Assembly (NCBI RefSeq): GCF_000371925.1 | Contig: NZ_AQVE01000004.1 | Location: forward strand, 23,081-87,080 | From: Thiolinea disciformis DSM 14473 | GTDB lineage: Bacteria > Pseudomonadota > Gammaproteobacteria > Thiotrichales > Thiotrichaceae | DNA: 64,000 nucleotides | Direction of reading: 5' to 3' | In this document: one piece after another, positions 35,479 to 44,749 of the stretch | How positions within the stretch are numbered: the first letter of the stretch is position 1 | Layout of the letters: every line of letters starts with the position of its first letter | Notes under the pieces: model-generated | Database searches by the model: none | What the model was told of the DNA's origin: nothing | Seen by the model: only the letters and a program-made list of their open reading frames with translations | Program-made: the position numbers and the translations under genes

Positions 35479-37371
35479 ATGCGGTGTTTTCTACGTTTCC
35501 TGAAGGCTAAGCGTTACTTATTGCTAGTAACGCTGTTGCTTGGTATGAGCTTGCCAAGTCACAGTACTGAATTGGCGGTCGGCTATGGTGAACTACAGTA
35601 TATCCCTCCTGCAGTGGGCTCTTACCAATTGCCCGTCTTGGGTCAGGCCGCTGAGGGGCAAGTCTTGGATGAGCAAGGGCAGGCGCAAAGCTTGCAGTCT
35701 ATCTTACAGGGTAAATATAGCTTGCTCAGCTTTGTGTATAGTCATTGTAGTGATGTCAATGGTTGTCCCTTGGCGGCGCACGTGTTTTACAAAATTAAAG
35801 GGCTGATGCAGGAGCAGCCTGAGTTAGCGCAAAAGCTGCAATTAATTAGTTTAAGTTTTGATCCTGAGCGCGATACCCCAGACATTATGCGTTTGTATGG
35901 TGCTAATTTTAAATATGCGGGTCAGCAAGGGACTTGGCGCTTCTTAACTACACATTCTTTAGCAGAACTCAGCCCGATTTTGCAAGCATACCAGCAAGAA
36001 GTGCAACGCGAGGTTTCCCTAAATGGTCAGTCGACTGATTATGCCCATATGCTGCGCGTCTTTTTGATTGATCCTGAGTTGAGGATTCGCCAGATTTATA
36101 GCGTGGGTTTCTTGCACCCCGACTTGATTCTGAATGATCTCAAAACCTTGTGGATACCAGTAGCTCAACAAGTGCCTGTGCAGCCGGCAGTGAGTGAGTC
36201 CAGCAATATGGTGAAACCCAAGCAAAATTTGGATTTATTAGCGTTGGCGCAACAGCCGCCCTTGGGCTTGCCTCCCTTAATGCAAGAGACGCTAAAAGGC
36301 TTAACAACGGACAAAATCTTACTAGGGCAAAAGTTATTTTTTGATCGGCGTTTATCATTGAATAACACATTTTCTTGTGCCATGTGTCATATCCCTGAAC
36401 AAGGGTTTACCAATAATGCAATGGCCACCGCCGTGGGTGTGGAAGGTCGCACTGTGCGCCGTAATGCGCCGAGTTTATTCAATGTCGCTTATAGCAAGCG
36501 CTTATTTCACGATGGGCGCGATACCCAGTTGGCGGAGCAAATTTGGTCGCCTTTATTGGCTGTAAATGAAATGGCGAATCCGTCTGTAGGGACTGTGTTA
36601 AATAAATTACGCAGCTTAGCGGATTATCAAGGGCGATTTGAGGCCATTTATGCCAGTAAACCAACCATGTCGAATCTCGGTGATGCGTTAGCGGCTTATC
36701 AACAGACTTTACTTTCAGCCAATTCAGCTTTTGATCGCTGGTATTTCGCTAAACAAGAACAGGCTTTGAGCATGGAGGCACAACAAGGTTTTCGTTTATT
36801 TACGGGCAAAGCTCATTGTGTCACCTGCCATCAAATCGCTGAAAAGTCGGCCTTATTCACTGATGATCAATTACATAATACGGGTATTGGTTATCGTGAG
36901 TCCTTAGGTTTACGGTCTGCTAAACAGCGTGTGGAAATAGCCAAGGGCGTATTTGTGGAGGTGGATCGGAGTATTATCGATCAGGTGAGTGAAAAATTAC
37001 CGCAAGATTTAGGTTTGTACGAAATCACTCAAAATCCAGCGGATCGTTGGAAATATAAAACCCCGAGTCTGCGCAATATCGCGCTGACTGCGCCTTATAT
37101 GCATAACGGTAGTATGTCCAGTTTGGCTGAGGTAGTGGCGTTTTATAATCAAGGTGGCATTGCAAATCCCAATCTCAGCACTGTGATTAAACCTTTACAG
37201 TTAAGCGCTGAAGAGCAGGGCTATTTAGTCGCCTTCTTACAGTCTTTAACTGGCAGTAATATTGCTGACCTCGTGGCCGATGCGGCGACAGCGCCTATTG
37301 GTGATCAGACTCAGCAAGATCCGAATTGGGCCAATCAACTCAGCCAACCGCTGCAAGGGGAAGCGCGATGA
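35479..37371 (+). CDS. SCO-domain / di-haem cytochrome c peroxidase (MauG-like) fusion
   Basis: A 630-residue exported protein joining two maturation domains. Residues about 45-225 form a SCO/thioredoxin-fold domain with Cys90 and Cys96 (CSDVNGC, a C-x5-C instead of the usual CxxxC) and the copper-type His190 (DYAHMLRV). Residues about 260-600 are a MauG/CCP di-haem domain with haem motifs CAMCH (300-304) and CVTCH (447-451) and the segment TPSLRNIALTAPYMHNGS. In other mtoX loci these are separate genes. The fusion implies copper delivery and oxidative cofactor maturation of MtoX act together, as inference. N-terminal signal sequence about 10-28. Confidence 0.9.
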   Translation: MRCFLRFLKAKRYLLLVTLLLGMSLPSHSTELAVGYGELQYIPPAVGSYQLPVLGQAAEGQVLDEQGQAQSLQSILQGKYSLLSFVYSHCSDVNGCPLAAHVFYKIKGLMQEQPELAQKLQLISLSFDPERDTPDIMRLYGANFKYAGQQGTWRFLTTHSLAELSPILQAYQQEVQREVSLNGQSTDYAHMLRVFLIDPELRIRQIYSVGFLHPDLILNDLKTLWIPVAQQVPVQPAVSESSNMVKPKQNLDLLALAQQPPLGLPPLMQETLKGLTTDKILLGQKLFFDRRLSLNNTFSCAMCHIPEQGFTNNAMATAVGVEGRTVRRNAPSLFNVAYSKRLFHDGRDTQLAEQIWSPLLAVNEMANPSVGTVLNKLRSLADYQGRFEAIYASKPTMSNLGDALAAYQQTLLSANSAFDRWYFAKQEQALSMEAQQGFRLFTGKAHCVTCHQIAEKSALFTDDQLHNTGIGYRESLGLRSAKQRVEIAKGVFVEVDRSIIDQVSEKLPQDLGLYEITQNPADRWKYKTPSLRNIALTAPYMHNGSMSSLAEVVAFYNQGGIANPNLSTVIKPLQLSAEEQGYLVAFLQSLTGSNIADLVADAATAPIGDQTQQDPNWANQLSQPLQGEAR

Positions 37372-38357
37372 ACTACTTCAAAGTGCTAGTCTTTAGCCTA
37401 ATGTTGTTATGGACAACTAACAGTTGGAGCAAGCCTTTAGGGGGTGATTTCAGCTTAACAGATCAAGAGGGGCAACGTTTTCAATTAGAGCAGTTGCGTG
37501 GCAAAGTTGTATTGTTGTTTTTTGGTTTTACCCATTGCCCGAGCGTTTGCCCGGATAGCCTTGCGAAAATTAAAGTGGCTTTGCAAACAGCCCCTAAAGA
37601 GCAAGTTGCTGCGGTGTTTGTCAGTGTCGACCCAGAGCGCGATACGGTGGAGCGCATCCGAGCTTATATTGAGCCTTTTGGTGGTCAATTTACCGCCTTA
37701 ACGGGGAGTGCTACTGAGTTACAACCCGTTTTAGAATCTTATCAAATTCGCGTTAAATCAATGAAGAAATCACCGAATGATCAAAAGTATATGATCGACC
37801 ACACGGCGGATATTTATGTGCTAGATCGAATGGGGAAAATCGTGGGTTTAGTGCCTTATGGTTTGCCCACTGAACATTTACAAAAAGTACTCAGTGAACA
37901 AATAGAACCGTCGAAGCTTAGTGATGTGCTTGAGACTACGAATGCCCTAGTTGATTGGCGGGTAACGAATTTGCAGGGTGAGCCACAAACTTTAGCTCCT
38001 TTCAAAGGCAAGGCGATGGTGATTAATTTCTGGGCGAGTTGGTGTCCGCCATGTCGTGAAGAATTACCTTCTTTAAATCAAGCACAAGCCTTACTTAGAA
38101 CTACCACTATTCAAATGCTAGCGGTTAATATTGGTGATAAACCTGCAGCGGCTCAACAATTTTTGGCGGATTACCCTATTAATTTTACCGTTTGGTTGGA
38201 TGAAGATGCCACGAGTTTCAAAGCTTGGGCGCTCCAAGGATTACCAACAACACTGTTGATTCAAAGTGATGGCCTCGTGAAAGAGCGAATTGTCGGCGAA
38301 CGTAATTGGAGCGACACAGCGTTATTAGAAAAAATACAAAGCTTAGAGCAGCCCTAG
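37368..38357 (+). CDS. SCO1/SenC copper chaperone fused to TlpA-like thioredoxin domain
   Basis: A 329-residue exported protein. Signal peptide is about 1-20. The SCO domain (about 25-185) has the complete copper site CPSVC (57-61) and His145 (MIDHTADIYV). A second thioredoxin-fold domain (about 195-325) of the TlpA/ResA type has WCPPC (225-229). TlpA-type domains reduce SCO cysteines before copper loading, so chaperone and reductant are on one chain. The start is ATG 37368, overlapping the previous stop as ATGA; a longer frame from 37326 lacks the signal peptide at its start. Third gene of the mtoX operon. Confidence 0.9.
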   Translation: MNYFKVLVFSLMLLWTTNSWSKPLGGDFSLTDQEGQRFQLEQLRGKVVLLFFGFTHCPSVCPDSLAKIKVALQTAPKEQVAAVFVSVDPERDTVERIRAYIEPFGGQFTALTGSATELQPVLESYQIRVKSMKKSPNDQKYMIDHTADIYVLDRMGKIVGLVPYGLPTEHLQKVLSEQIEPSKLSDVLETTNALVDWRVTNLQGEPQTLAPFKGKAMVINFWASWCPPCREELPSLNQAQALLRTTTIQMLAVNIGDKPAAAQQFLADYPINFTVWLDEDATSFKAWALQGLPTTLLIQSDGLVKERIVGERNWSDTALLEKIQSLEQP

Positions 38358-38372
38358 GGTTTTAACTAGGGC
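38351..38372 (+). terminator. Possible terminator hairpin at end of mtoX operon
   Basis: GCCCTAG and CTAGGGC (7 bp, 8-base loop) form a hairpin that includes the last stop codon. The downstream sequence is A-rich rather than T-rich, so efficiency is doubtful. It lies between convergent operons. Confidence 0.35.
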
Positions 38373-38423
38373 AAATTGGCAAATTAAAAAAATTATCAAT
38401 CGCGCTCAATTCTGAAGCTAGTT

Positions 38424-39503
38424 TTATGACAATTTGATGGCTTTACCCGATTCATCAAATAAATGTATCTTTTCAGGCTTAGCGTAAGCACGGATGATTT
38501 GGCCTATGGGTAGTTGATGATCGCCTTGTTGTGCCATCGTAATGAGGTCATGGCCGGGCATAGAAAAATAAATATAGGTTATATCACCCATGCGCTCTAC
38601 GGATTCAATTTGGCCTTCTATTGCTAAATCAGTTTCGGCGCCATATAAACTCAAATGTTCTGGTCGAATACCAAGGGTTAGTTGAGTGCCGTGTTTTAAA
38701 TGTTGTTGAGTAGGGAGTGTTTGACCATTGGCTAAAGTAATAACATTAGTGTTATTGTCAGTAGACACACCAGCAACTAAAAAATTCATAGCTGGAGAGC
38801 CAATAAAACCTGCTACAAATTTATTTTGTGGTGCATTATAAAGCTCCATAGGTGCACCCACTTGCTCAATGTGTCCACCATTCATTACGACAATTTTATC
38901 GGCTAAGGTCATGGCTTCGACCTGATCATGAGTTACATAAATGGTAGTAGTATTCAAAACTTTTTGCAGGCGTGCAATCTCAATACGCATTTTTAAACGT
39001 AAAGCAGCATCAAGATTGGATAAAGGTTCGTCGAATAAAAATACTTTGGGATCACGCACAATTGCGCGTCCTATTGCAACACGTTGACGCTGGCCACCAG
39101 AAAGCTGCCCCGGCTTTCGGTCTAATAGACTATCTAATTGTAGTTTGCTAGCGACGTCTCGAATTTTCTGATCGATTTGCTGTTTATTTTGGCCATCGAT
39201 TTTGAGCCCAAAAGCCATATTTTTATAAACCGACATATGCGGATAAAGCGCATAGGATTGAAATACCATGGCGATACCACGCTCACGCGGTGATAAATCA
39301 TTCACAATGTGATCACCAATACGCATTTCGCCATCGCTAATAGTTTCTAAACCAGCAATGAGGCGTAATAGTGTCGATTTACCGCAGCCAGAAGGGCCTA
39401 CAAATACCACGAATTCGCCATCTTGAATCTCAAGATCTAAATCATGCAGAACATGGACTTTGCCAAAGCGTTTATTAATTTTACGTAGGCTCAACGATGC
39501 CAT
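38424..39503 (-). CDS. Sugar ABC transporter ATPase (MsmK/UgpC/MalK type)
   Basis: A 359-residue ATPase of carbohydrate ABC importers. Walker A is GPSGCGKST (36-44), Q-loop FQSYALYPHMSV, signature LSGGQ (134-138), Walker B FLFDEPLSNLD, switch His in VTHDQ. A C-terminal OB-type regulatory region (TOBE, about 245-355) is typical of the MalK group. Last gene of the import operon for amino-sugars; cytoplasmic side of the membrane complex. ATPases of this kind are sometimes shared between several importers. Confidence 0.93.
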   Translation of the reverse strand: MASLSLRKINKRFGKVHVLHDLDLEIQDGEFVVFVGPSGCGKSTLLRLIAGLETISDGEMRIGDHIVNDLSPRERGIAMVFQSYALYPHMSVYKNMAFGLKIDGQNKQQIDQKIRDVASKLQLDSLLDRKPGQLSGGQRQRVAIGRAIVRDPKVFLFDEPLSNLDAALRLKMRIEIARLQKVLNTTTIYVTHDQVEAMTLADKIVVMNGGHIEQVGAPMELYNAPQNKFVAGFIGSPAMNFLVAGVSTDNNTNVITLANGQTLPTQQHLKHGTQLTLGIRPEHLSLYGAETDLAIEGQIESVERMGDITYIYFSMPGHDLITMAQQGDHQLPIGQIIRAYAKPEKIHLFDESGKAIKLS

Positions 39504-39515
39504 AACAAGAGTCCT

Positions 39516-40358
39516 TTATTTCACAGCGCCAGCGGTTAAACCACGAATGAGTTGTTTCGAGAAAAATACATAAAGTAATAAAATGGGGATAACAGCCAAG
39601 GTTAAGGAGGCCAATACTGCATTCCAATCGGTAACAAATTGCCCAATAAATTGTTGAATACCGAGTGTTACTGTTCTTGTAGATTCACCCGGCGCTAATA
39701 TCAACGGGAACCATAAATCATTCCAAATAGGAATCATGGAAAATACGGCAACCGTAGCAATTGCAGGGCGTGCTAAAGGCAGAATAATCGAGAAAAAGAT
39801 TTGATATTCACTGACATCATCACAACGCGCCGCTTCTTTGAGTTCTTTAGGTATTTGTGACATATACTCATTTAAAATAAAAATGGCCATGGGTAATCCT
39901 TGAGCAATATATACTAAGATTAAAGCGGTACGCGTGTTGACTAAATTTAAGGCCACAACTATTTCTAGGATGCTAACTGTGCCTAAACGAATGGGAATCA
40001 TAATCCCAATCGCCATAAACAGGCCCAGTAAGGTACGTCCTGTGAATTTATATTCACTCAAAGCCCAAGCGAGCATTGCGCCAAATAAAATAATAAAAAA
40101 TAGTGAAACCACAGTTACTAATAAACTATTCCCGAAAAGTAATAAAAAATCAGCTTTTGATAGCACCTTCTCAAAGCCAATGGTGCTAAAGGTATCGGCA
40201 TTCGGTAAGGCTAGTGGTGAATTAAAAATAGCTTTACGACTTTTGAAAGCATTTACCAATATAATAAATACTGGGAAAAGGGCAATAAACGTATAAGTCA
40301 GCAATACGATATGTACCGCTATCACATTAAAGGGTTGTTTGGCTTTAGCTAAAATCAT
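39516..40358 (-). CDS. Carbohydrate ABC transporter permease, MalG/AraQ type
   Basis: A 280-residue inner-membrane protein with six predicted helices. The cytoplasmic EAA loop is present as ELKEAARCDDVSEYQIFFSI near 190, which contacts the ATPase. It partners the upstream permease as the second half of the channel. Twelve bases separate it from the ATPase gene. Confidence 0.92.
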   Translation of the reverse strand: MILAKAKQPFNVIAVHIVLLTYTFIALFPVFIILVNAFKSRKAIFNSPLALPNADTFSTIGFEKVLSKADFLLLFGNSLLVTVVSLFFIILFGAMLAWALSEYKFTGRTLLGLFMAIGIMIPIRLGTVSILEIVVALNLVNTRTALILVYIAQGLPMAIFILNEYMSQIPKELKEAARCDDVSEYQIFFSIILPLARPAIATVAVFSMIPIWNDLWFPLILAPGESTRTVTLGIQQFIGQFVTDWNAVLASLTLAVIPILLLYVFFSKQLIRGLTAGAVK

Positions 40359-40367
40359 CGTAAAACC

Positions 40368-41288
40368 TTAGAGCTGATAGCGATGAATACGGCGTTGCAC
40401 GACATAAAAATATATCATTACGCCCATTAAGATAATCAGGAACATTACCGTAGCAACTGTCGCGCCCATGGTTGGGCTGCCGAGACTAGATTGTGCTCCA
40501 AAAAAGGTACGATAAAAATAAGAACCTAAAATGTCCGTGGAAAAATTGGGGCCAGCCAAAACGCCTTTTACAGCATAAATCAAATCGAAAGCATTAAAGT
40601 TACCAATGAAAGTTAAAATGGTAACCAGACCTAAAGTGGGTACGATCAGCGGTAATTTAATCTGCCAAAAAATCCGCATAGCTGAGGCACCATCGACACG
40701 CGCTGCATCAATCAGCTCATCAGGAATGGCAATCAAGGATGCATAGATTAACATCATCGGTACACCGACAAACTGCCACACCGAAATTAAGGCGAGGGTT
40801 AATAAAGCTGTGTGTTCTTGGCCAAGCCAAGGTTGAAACCAAGTGCCTAAGCCAATACTTTTTAGAAAATTAGGTGTGATTCCCCACAATGGACTGAGAA
40901 TCAGTTGCCAAGTAAATCCAATTACTACAACAGATAATAGGGTAGGGATAAAAATTAAGGTGCGATACGTTTTTGCGCCGTGAAGGCCTTTTAAACTCAA
41001 GAGTGCAGCGAGCAATAAGCCAATAGGATTTTGCACTAGGACGTGTACTAAGAAAAATTTGAAATTATTCCAAAGGGCATTCCAAAAGCCTTCAGATAAA
41101 TGAGGATCGCTGAGTAATTCTTGATAGTTAGCTAGCCCACTGAAAACACGCTCACCGCTCGATGCCTGTTTGAAAAGGCTTAAGAACATAGTATCCAGCA
41201 AAGGCCAAGCACTAAATAAGGTATAGATAATAAAACCGGGCAATATAAAAACAAGAATATGCCACGGGAAACGAGAACGGCTTGCCAT
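40368..41288 (-). CDS. Carbohydrate ABC transporter permease, MalF/UgpA type
   Basis: A 306-residue permease with six to seven helices; the EAA loop is seen as PDELIDAARVDGASAMRIFW near 200. It forms the translocation pore together with the next gene product, nine bases downstream. A hairpin lies between it and the solute-binding protein gene. Confidence 0.92.
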   Translation of the reverse strand: MASRSRFPWHILVFILPGFIIYTLFSAWPLLDTMFLSLFKQASSGERVFSGLANYQELLSDPHLSEGFWNALWNNFKFFLVHVLVQNPIGLLLAALLSLKGLHGAKTYRTLIFIPTLLSVVVIGFTWQLILSPLWGITPNFLKSIGLGTWFQPWLGQEHTALLTLALISVWQFVGVPMMLIYASLIAIPDELIDAARVDGASAMRIFWQIKLPLIVPTLGLVTILTFIGNFNAFDLIYAVKGVLAGPNFSTDILGSYFYRTFFGAQSSLGSPTMGATVATVMFLIILMGVMIYFYVVQRRIHRYQL

Positions 41289-41349
41289 GCACTTTCCTAC
41301 GCTAATGTTATGCGATTATCTGAGCTATCCAGTTACTAGCTCAACACTA

Positions 41350-41375
41350 GGGAGCGCCATAAGCGACCGCTACCC
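41350..41375 (-). promoter_or_regulatory. Intercistronic hairpin between solute-binding protein and permease genes
   Basis: On the minus strand GGGTAGCG pairs with CGCTCCC (one bulged base) in the 109-base gap. Such hairpins commonly lower expression of permeases relative to the binding protein. There is no T-run, so it is a stabiliser or attenuator at most. Confidence 0.4.
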
Positions 41376-41397
41376 AGCGTATGACGAAAAGCTAAGG

Positions 41398-42636
41398 TTA
41401 TTTGGCTAAGATTTCTTGAACTTTAGCTGCAGCTTCTGCTGGTTTAGCTGTGCCATTCACCACTGATTGACCTGCATTCCAGAAAGCGGCTTCTAAATCG
41501 TCTTTACCACGATTCAGAATTTGCGCATTTAAGCGAATCGTTGATTTACAATCTTTACGCCAACTGACCATTTCAGCCGCTACTGGATCTTCAATTTTGA
41601 TGTCGTGATTAGCTAAGGGGAAGAAACCTGTGACTTTATTGGCATAAAGCTCAGCAAATTCCTTAGAGGCTAACCAATTTAAGAATACTTTAGCATCAGC
41701 TTGGTTTTTACTGGCAGGATTCATGCCCATAGCCATATCATTGTGGTCACTGATATAGCATTGATCACCTGCTTTAGCGACAGGCGCTTTGAACGCTCCC
41801 ATTTTGAATTCAGCATCTTTATTAAAGAAAGCAATATCCCAGCTACCGGCTGGATAAATCGCTGCTTTGCCTAACGAGAATAAGTTTTGAGAGTCGCCAT
41901 ACGTTTGAGCTTTATAACCTTCGCCCATATAAGGCGCCCATTTTGCCATTTGCTCATAAGGTGCAACAAATTGCGCGTCGGTTAGTTTGGCATCTTTAGT
42001 GACTAAGGCTTTACGACCTTCTTCACCCTTCCAGTAATTTGGGCCAATGCTGGTATAAACCACTTGGTGCATTTCCCAACCATCATTTGTACCTAAAGCA
42101 AGGGGAGTGATACCTTCACCCTTAGTTTTGATAGTTTCTAGTAGTTTAAAGAATTCCTCCTCAGTCGCTGGTGGCTTGAGCCCTAACTTATCGAAGATAT
42201 CTTTGTTATACAGGAAACCATGGATAACGGAAGCCATAGGTACGCAGAAGGTGGATTTACCGTCATCGGTGCTCCAAGCACTTTTTGCCACGTCACTATA
42301 GTTTTTCATGCCTTCGAGATCGTTCAGATCGGCCAATTGCTTTTTATTGAATAGCTCTAAAGACACATCGAAGGGGCGGCAGGTAATTAAGTCACCTGCG
42401 GTACCACCGGTTAAACGCGTATTTAAACTAGCGTTATATTCGGTTGGGGCAGTTGGAGCAAATTTAACTTTAATACCAGGGTGCGCTTTTTCAAACGCCG
42501 GAATGAGATCTTTTTCCCATAGCTCTTGGTCATCAACACGCCAACTTTCAATGCTTAAATCACCTGCCTGTACGGCTTGAGCGCCCAAAATACCAACTAA
42601 AGCTACTAAGGAAATCTTTAGTAGTGACTCTCTCAT
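41398..42636 (-). CDS. Extracellular sugar-binding protein of ABC importer
   Basis: A 412-residue periplasmic binding protein of the family 1 (MalE-like) type. Signal peptide ends near AQAVQA (residue 24). The mature part begins with a strand typical of the class (LSIESW) and contains FAPTAPTEYNASLNTRL and LGTNDGWEMHQVVYT. Given the adjacent MurQ gene and the divergent kinase, deaminase and deacetylase genes, the ligand is likely GlcNAc, MurNAc, chitobiose or a muropeptide sugar, as inference from context. Confidence 0.9.
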   Translation of the reverse strand: MRESLLKISLVALVGILGAQAVQAGDLSIESWRVDDQELWEKDLIPAFEKAHPGIKVKFAPTAPTEYNASLNTRLTGGTAGDLITCRPFDVSLELFNKKQLADLNDLEGMKNYSDVAKSAWSTDDGKSTFCVPMASVIHGFLYNKDIFDKLGLKPPATEEEFFKLLETIKTKGEGITPLALGTNDGWEMHQVVYTSIGPNYWKGEEGRKALVTKDAKLTDAQFVAPYEQMAKWAPYMGEGYKAQTYGDSQNLFSLGKAAIYPAGSWDIAFFNKDAEFKMGAFKAPVAKAGDQCYISDHNDMAMGMNPASKNQADAKVFLNWLASKEFAELYANKVTGFFPLANHDIKIEDPVAAEMVSWRKDCKSTIRLNAQILNRGKDDLEAAFWNAGQSVVNGTAKPAEAAAKVQEILAK

Positions 42637-42670
42637 AACCTACTCCTAGGACGATGCCCTGCTCCAAATG

Positions 42671-43585
42671 TTAAGAATGATTGCAATCAAGCTCAGCTAA
42701 TACTGCCCTCAGTTGATTGCCCTGTTTTGCTAATAATGTCTCCGCTTTGACCTTATCCACACCCTTCGCGATTAAAACAGCGAGGGGTATTTGATAATGC
42801 GCCTGTTCTAAGGCTGCTGTAATCGTTGCTGCATCCAAGCGGGTAATATGTTCAACAATTGCCACTGCACGCTGCTTAAGCTTAGTGTTGGTAACTTTCA
42901 TATTAACCATCAAGTTATCGTATAAATAACCCAATTGCGCCATGACCATCGTGGATAAGGTATTCAGTACTATTTTTTGTGTCGTACCGGCTGCCATACG
43001 CGTTGAACCAGCCACTGGCTCCATACCACTTATAATACCAATAGTGTGATCAGCGATATTGTGCAGAGGACTTTGCGCGGTATTAGTAATCCCAATCACT
43101 AAAGCTCCGAGTCGCTTGGCATAGTCACTCACCGTAAGCGTATAAGGAGTTGATCCACTAGCCGTGACGGCAATGACCACATCCCCCGTGTTTACGCCTA
43201 GCTTTTCAATATCAGTATAAGCCTGTTGTACATCATCTTCCGCCCAACCTTTGTCCTGTAATAAACACTCCAAGCCACCGGCCAAGAGCATGTGAAGACG
43301 TTGATAAGGCCAGCCAAACGTACCAGCAAGCTCAACACCATCAATGCAAGCCTGCATTCCGGCTGAACCAGCGCCCACATAAATCAAACGTCCTTGAGCG
43401 GAGCCGGAGCTTAGCCGTTCAACGATGGCTCGACTTGCCAGTCCTAGCGCCGTTTTCACCTGCGTTAGTACTTGTACACTCTCTAATTGTGCCTGTACTA
43501 GCATCTGCGCCATTTGCTCAGCAGGCCAAGTATCTAAACCTTGGAATCGGTTATCGACTTGCTCCGTTAGTGCAGTTGTTTGCAT
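42671..43585 (-). CDS. murQ: N-acetylmuramic acid 6-phosphate etherase
   Basis: MurQ cleaves the lactyl ether of MurNAc-6-phosphate, giving GlcNAc-6-phosphate and D-lactate. The 304-residue SIS-fold protein has YVGAGSAGM near 70, TASGSTPYTL near 143, and the strongly diagnostic GSTRMAAGTTQKIVLN near 203. The usual Glu-containing ID..EL..TFG segment is present as CIDGVELAGTFGWP. It is the first gene of the minus-strand import operon and is divergent from the sugar kinase. Its start codon overlaps one of several TGGTAT half-sites that may be the operator. Confidence 0.9.
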   Translation of the reverse strand: MQTTALTEQVDNRFQGLDTWPAEQMAQMLVQAQLESVQVLTQVKTALGLASRAIVERLSSGSAQGRLIYVGAGSAGMQACIDGVELAGTFGWPYQRLHMLLAGGLECLLQDKGWAEDDVQQAYTDIEKLGVNTGDVVIAVTASGSTPYTLTVSDYAKRLGALVIGITNTAQSPLHNIADHTIGIISGMEPVAGSTRMAAGTTQKIVLNTLSTMVMAQLGYLYDNLMVNMKVTNTKLKQRAVAIVEHITRLDAATITAALEQAHYQIPLAVLIAKGVDKVKAETLLAKQGNQLRAVLAELDCNHS

Positions 43586-43770
43586 ACCAATAATACCAGT
43601 TAATTAGCGGCTAGCTGGCCAGTACTTAATTATAGACTCTCTACCTATCTGAAATTCTTTACTTGTGCTGAATCATTATATTTTGATAAGTCCAGTTGTG
43701 CAATTGGTATTTTTATAATTACAAAAAATAAATTAGTGGTATTGTAAAGTGGTCTTACATTACTATACGT
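43584..43770. promoter_or_regulatory. Divergent control region with TGGTAT/TGGTCT half-sites (putative GntR/NagR operators)
   Basis: Five copies of TGG(T)(A/C)T are seen. On the minus strand TGGTAT lies at 43584-43589 and 43593-43598. On the plus strand TGGTAT lies at 43705-43710 and 43737-43742, and TGGTCT at 43750-43755. These resemble half-sites of the DasR/NagR-type consensus containing TGGTCT. The last one falls between a candidate -35 (TTGTAA, 43742) and -10 (TATACG, 43764) of the kinase operon. Binding by the GntR protein encoded downstream is inference. Confidence 0.4.
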
Positions 43771-43846
43771 AAAATTGCGAAAGCAGCTATTTTTTAGGCT
43801 AAAATCAGCGATAACCTAAAGCACCAAAAATAGATGAGGCAAGTTC

Positions 43847-44749
43847 GTGAGCTCTGTGAATTCAGAACAGCTGTTATTAGGCATCGATGGCGGTGGCAGT
43901 ACTTGTCGAGCACGCTTGGCTGATGCATCAGGAACAATTCTAAGCGAGGCGCAGGGCGGTGCCGCTAACTTGCGTTTAGGTGTAGCGCATGTCATAGAAG
44001 TAATTCAAGACACGACACAAAAAGCTTTGCACCAAGCAGGTTTGAGTCATCTTCCTTTAAACCAATTGCACGCAGGTATTGGCCTCGCCGGTTATGTGCT
44101 GAGTAGTGATATTCAAGCGGCGCTACCTATTAAGCAATTGTTTGCTTCCTGCACCTTGAGTAATGATGCTTATATTGCTTGCTTGGGGGCACATCAAGGA
44201 CAAGCAGGCGGCATTATTATTGCGGGTACAGGGACTTGTGCACAAATCATTTGTCCAGCCGCGAGCCGTACTTTTGGGGGCTGGGGATTTGCGCTTGGCG
44301 ATCAAGGTAGTGGGGCTATTTTAGGACGCGAGGCAGTCCGTTTGGCTTTGCAAGCCTTAGAGGGTTTAACGCAAGGTTCTGCACTTACCGAACAAGTGAA
44401 TGCTTATTTTGAGCATAAGGCTGAGCGCTATCTAGAATGGGGCCTCAATGCTAAGCCAGCGGATTATGCCATTTTTGCCCGCCTCGTGATTGAGCAAGCT
44501 GATCAAGGTGATTCCTTGGCTTTACACTTACTTGACCAAGCTTTATCCAGCATCCTATTAATGTTTAAGGTACTTAAACAGTACAACACTGGCCGAATCA
44601 GTTTAATGGGCGGCTTGGCGCCGAGCTATAGGCGTTATTTGCCACAGGACATACAACAAGAACTGATGGCCGTGCAGGGCGATGCCTTGGATGGTGCTTT
44701 GCTGCTGGCGCGTCAGATTCGACCAGAACAAGGTGTGCTATGCAAATAG
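43847..44749 (+). CDS. BadF/BadG-type N-acetylglucosamine / N-acetylmuramic acid kinase
   Basis: A 300-residue ASKHA-fold sugar kinase: phosphate-1 loop LGIDGGGSTCRARL (11-24), phosphate-2 region GIIIAGTGTCAQI (about 122-134), then GWGFALGDQGSGA. BadF-family kinases include GlcNAc/glucosamine kinases and MurK, which phosphorylates both MurNAc and GlcNAc. The divergent murQ makes a MurK-like activity likely here, as inference. GTG start at 43847 with GAGG upstream. The stop overlaps the gntR start by ten bases. Confidence 0.85.
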   Translation: MSSVNSEQLLLGIDGGGSTCRARLADASGTILSEAQGGAANLRLGVAHVIEVIQDTTQKALHQAGLSHLPLNQLHAGIGLAGYVLSSDIQAALPIKQLFASCTLSNDAYIACLGAHQGQAGGIIIAGTGTCAQIICPAASRTFGGWGFALGDQGSGAILGREAVRLALQALEGLTQGSALTEQVNAYFEHKAERYLEWGLNAKPADYAIFARLVIEQADQGDSLALHLLDQALSSILLMFKVLKQYNTGRISLMGGLAPSYRRYLPQDIQQELMAVQGDALDGALLLARQIRPEQGVLCK

